From an uncultured beta proteobacterium (GTDB lineage: Bacteria > Pseudomonadota > Gammaproteobacteria > Burkholderiales > Rhodocyclaceae), in assembly GCA_903916205.1 (NCBI GenBank), contig CAIWVX010000147.1, forward strand, positions 1 through 6,531: a stretch of 6,531 nt of DNA, in the 5' to 3' direction. The first letter of the stretch is position 1; every line of letters begins with the position of its first letter. Below, piece by piece: positions 5,508 to 6,531 of this stretch. The notes beneath the pieces were generated by a model. That model was given only the letters and a program-made list of their open reading frames with translations, was not told the origin of the DNA and ran no database searches. Both the position numbers and the translations under genes were made by a program.

Positions 5508-6500
5508 ATGAGCATGGATTTGCGCACAATCAGCCTCACGCCTTTGCGCCAGACCTTTGGCCACTTGGCACGCCGCATGGGTGCCGACAAGCCGGCTTCG
5601 CGTTATATGGAAGCCACGATGGACTTGCAGCCGGTCGAAAATTACCACTATCGCCCGACTTGGGAGCCGCAGTACGAAATCTTTGATACCAGCCGCACCA
5701 AGATTGTCATGCAAGACTGGTATGCGCTGAAAGACCCGCGCCAATATTATTACAGCCCTTGGACGCTAGCGCGTGGGCGTATGGGCGAAACCGCCGGTGG
5801 TGATTTTGATCTGGTTGAAGAACTCGGTCTGGCGGCGGCCTACTCTACCGAGGGCCGCGATCTGGCGCTCAAAGTCTTCTTGCCGCTGCGCCACGTAGCT
5901 TGGGCATCGAATCTCAACAATGCTTACGTTTCGGCTTACGGCTACGGCATTGCGATCACCCAGGCGGCCTGTTATGCCAGTATGGATCAACTCGGGGTGG
6001 CGCAGTACATCACCCGTCTGGGCATCGCCTTTGATGAAATTGAGGCGCTGACGCAAGCCAAGACGGCCTGGTTAGAAGACTCCGAATGGCAGGAACTGCG
6101 GCATTTTGTCGAAGACCTGATGGTCGAAAAAGATTGGTTTGCATTGCTCGTAGCGCAGGATTTTGTGATCGACGGGCTACTCTATCCGCTGATCTACGAC
6201 CGCTTCAACGACAAGCTTAATGCCGCCTACGGCCCAGTATTCTCGATGTTGACCCGCTTCCAGCGTGAATGGTTTGGCGAAACCGCCAAGTGGATTGATT
6301 CTGTACTCAAGGTCGCGGCTGCCGAAAGCCCCGAAAACAAGGCGCAACTAGCAAGCTGGATCATGGCCTTCCGCGAACGTGCGCTCAAGTCGCTGGCTCC
6401 GGTGGCAACAATGGCCTTTGGCGATAAGGCCACAGCGATGCTTGATGAGGTCGTCCTGCAACTCAATGCCCGTGCCGCCAAGGCCGGAATCCCCCTGTAG
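5508..6500 (+). CDS. dmpL: Phenol hydroxylase P1, oxygenase small (beta) subunit
   Basis: DmpL is the beta subunit of the diiron (alpha-beta-gamma)2 oxygenase that hydroxylates phenol to catechol using NADH-derived electrons. At 330 residues it has the family length. Conserved stretches are LTPLRQTFGHLARRMGADKP (10-29), SRYMEATMDL (31-40), NYHYRPTWEPQYEIFD (45-60), the DPRQYYYSPW block (76-85) with R89 to M92, and FLPLRHVAWASNLNNAYV (124-141). This subunit has the ferritin-like helical fold but does not carry the two ExxH iron motifs of the alpha subunit; the single ELRH at 196-199 is not evidence of a metal site. AGGAG lies six to seven bases before the ATG; a second ATG two codons on is an alternative start. 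It is co-directional with dmpK, and dmpM follows ten bases after its stop. Confidence 0.95.
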   Translation: MSMDLRTISLTPLRQTFGHLARRMGADKPASRYMEATMDLQPVENYHYRPTWEPQYEIFDTSRTKIVMQDWYALKDPRQYYYSPWTLARGRMGETAGGDFDLVEELGLAAAYSTEGRDLALKVFLPLRHVAWASNLNNAYVSAYGYGIAITQAACYASMDQLGVAQYITRLGIAFDEIEALTQAKTAWLEDSEWQELRHFVEDLMVEKDWFALLVAQDFVIDGLLYPLIYDRFNDKLNAAYGPVFSMLTRFQREWFGETAKWIDSVLKVAAAESPENKAQLASWIMAFRERALKSLAPVATMAFGDKATAMLDEVVLQLNARAAKAGIPL

Positions 6501-6510
6501 AGGAATCAGC

Positions 6511-6531
6511 ATGGCATCTAACGCATTTATC
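6511..6531 (+). CDS. dmpM: Probable phenol hydroxylase regulatory protein P2, 5' end only
   Basis: Only MASNAFI is inside the window. An ATG follows the dmpL stop by ten bases, with AGGA seven bases upstream. In dmp-type operons the next gene encodes the small cofactor-free effector protein P2 that activates the oxygenase. The identity rests on gene order and a start plausible for DmpM; seven residues cannot prove it. Confidence 0.6.

Noticed and set aside
5192..5744. Minus-strand frames opposite dmpK and dmpL
   Set aside because: The plus-strand frames match DmpK and DmpL along their full length with good ribosome sites; the opposite frames are shadows.
1..6531. CRISPR arrays, tRNA and rRNA genes
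   Set aside because: No regularly spaced repeats, cloverleaf or conserved rRNA stretches were seen on either strand by reading; no dedicated scan was possible.

Overview
The window looks like chromosomal DNA from a betaproteobacterium, possibly of the Rhodocyclales or Nitrosomonadales type. That placement is an inference from the protein flavour (a TrpG-TrpD-TrpC set, a Gram-negative Lnt and a multicomponent phenol hydroxylase) and from moderately GC-rich DNA. No rRNA or similar marker is present to fix it.

Layout, left to right. Positions 1-1247 (minus strand) hold the first 415 codons of lnt, apolipoprotein N-acyltransferase; its 3' end lies beyond the left edge. Positions 1257-1665 hold a decayed, internally deleted insertion sequence. 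It has 15-bp terminal inverted repeats (14/15 identical) and the tail of an IS4-family-like transposase. One end lies nine bases before the lnt start codon. Positions 1744-4159 (minus strand) hold trpC, trpD and trpG, transcribed in the order trpG-trpD-trpC with ATGA overlaps at both junctions. These encode the glutaminase subunit of anthranilate synthase, anthranilate phosphoribosyltransferase and indole-3-glycerol-phosphate synthase. trpE is not next to trpG.

Positions 4160-4400 form a divergent intergenic region. It carries a plausible sigma-70 promoter for trpGDC and repeated GATACCC motifs. Positions 4401-4890 (plus strand) hold a BrnT/BrnA toxin-antitoxin pair. The BrnT toxin has lost its middle by what looks like an in-frame deletion that joins the N-terminal part directly to the C-terminal motif, while the BrnA antitoxin appears intact. 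Positions 4891-5228 contain no gene but several inverted repeats. From 5229 to the right edge (plus strand) is the start of a phenol hydroxylase operon in the dmp order: dmpK (assembly protein P0), dmpL (oxygenase small subunit P1) and the first seven codons of a probable dmpM (regulatory protein P2).

The window therefore joins housekeeping functions (envelope lipoprotein maturation and tryptophan synthesis) to the start of an accessory aromatic-degradation operon, with a damaged toxin-antitoxin module at the junction. I see no convincing wholly new system. The best leads are the deleted BrnT beside an intact BrnA, the IS relic at the lnt start, and the phenol hydroxylase leader, which lacks a recognisable sigma-54 promoter and contains two mutually exclusive hairpins.
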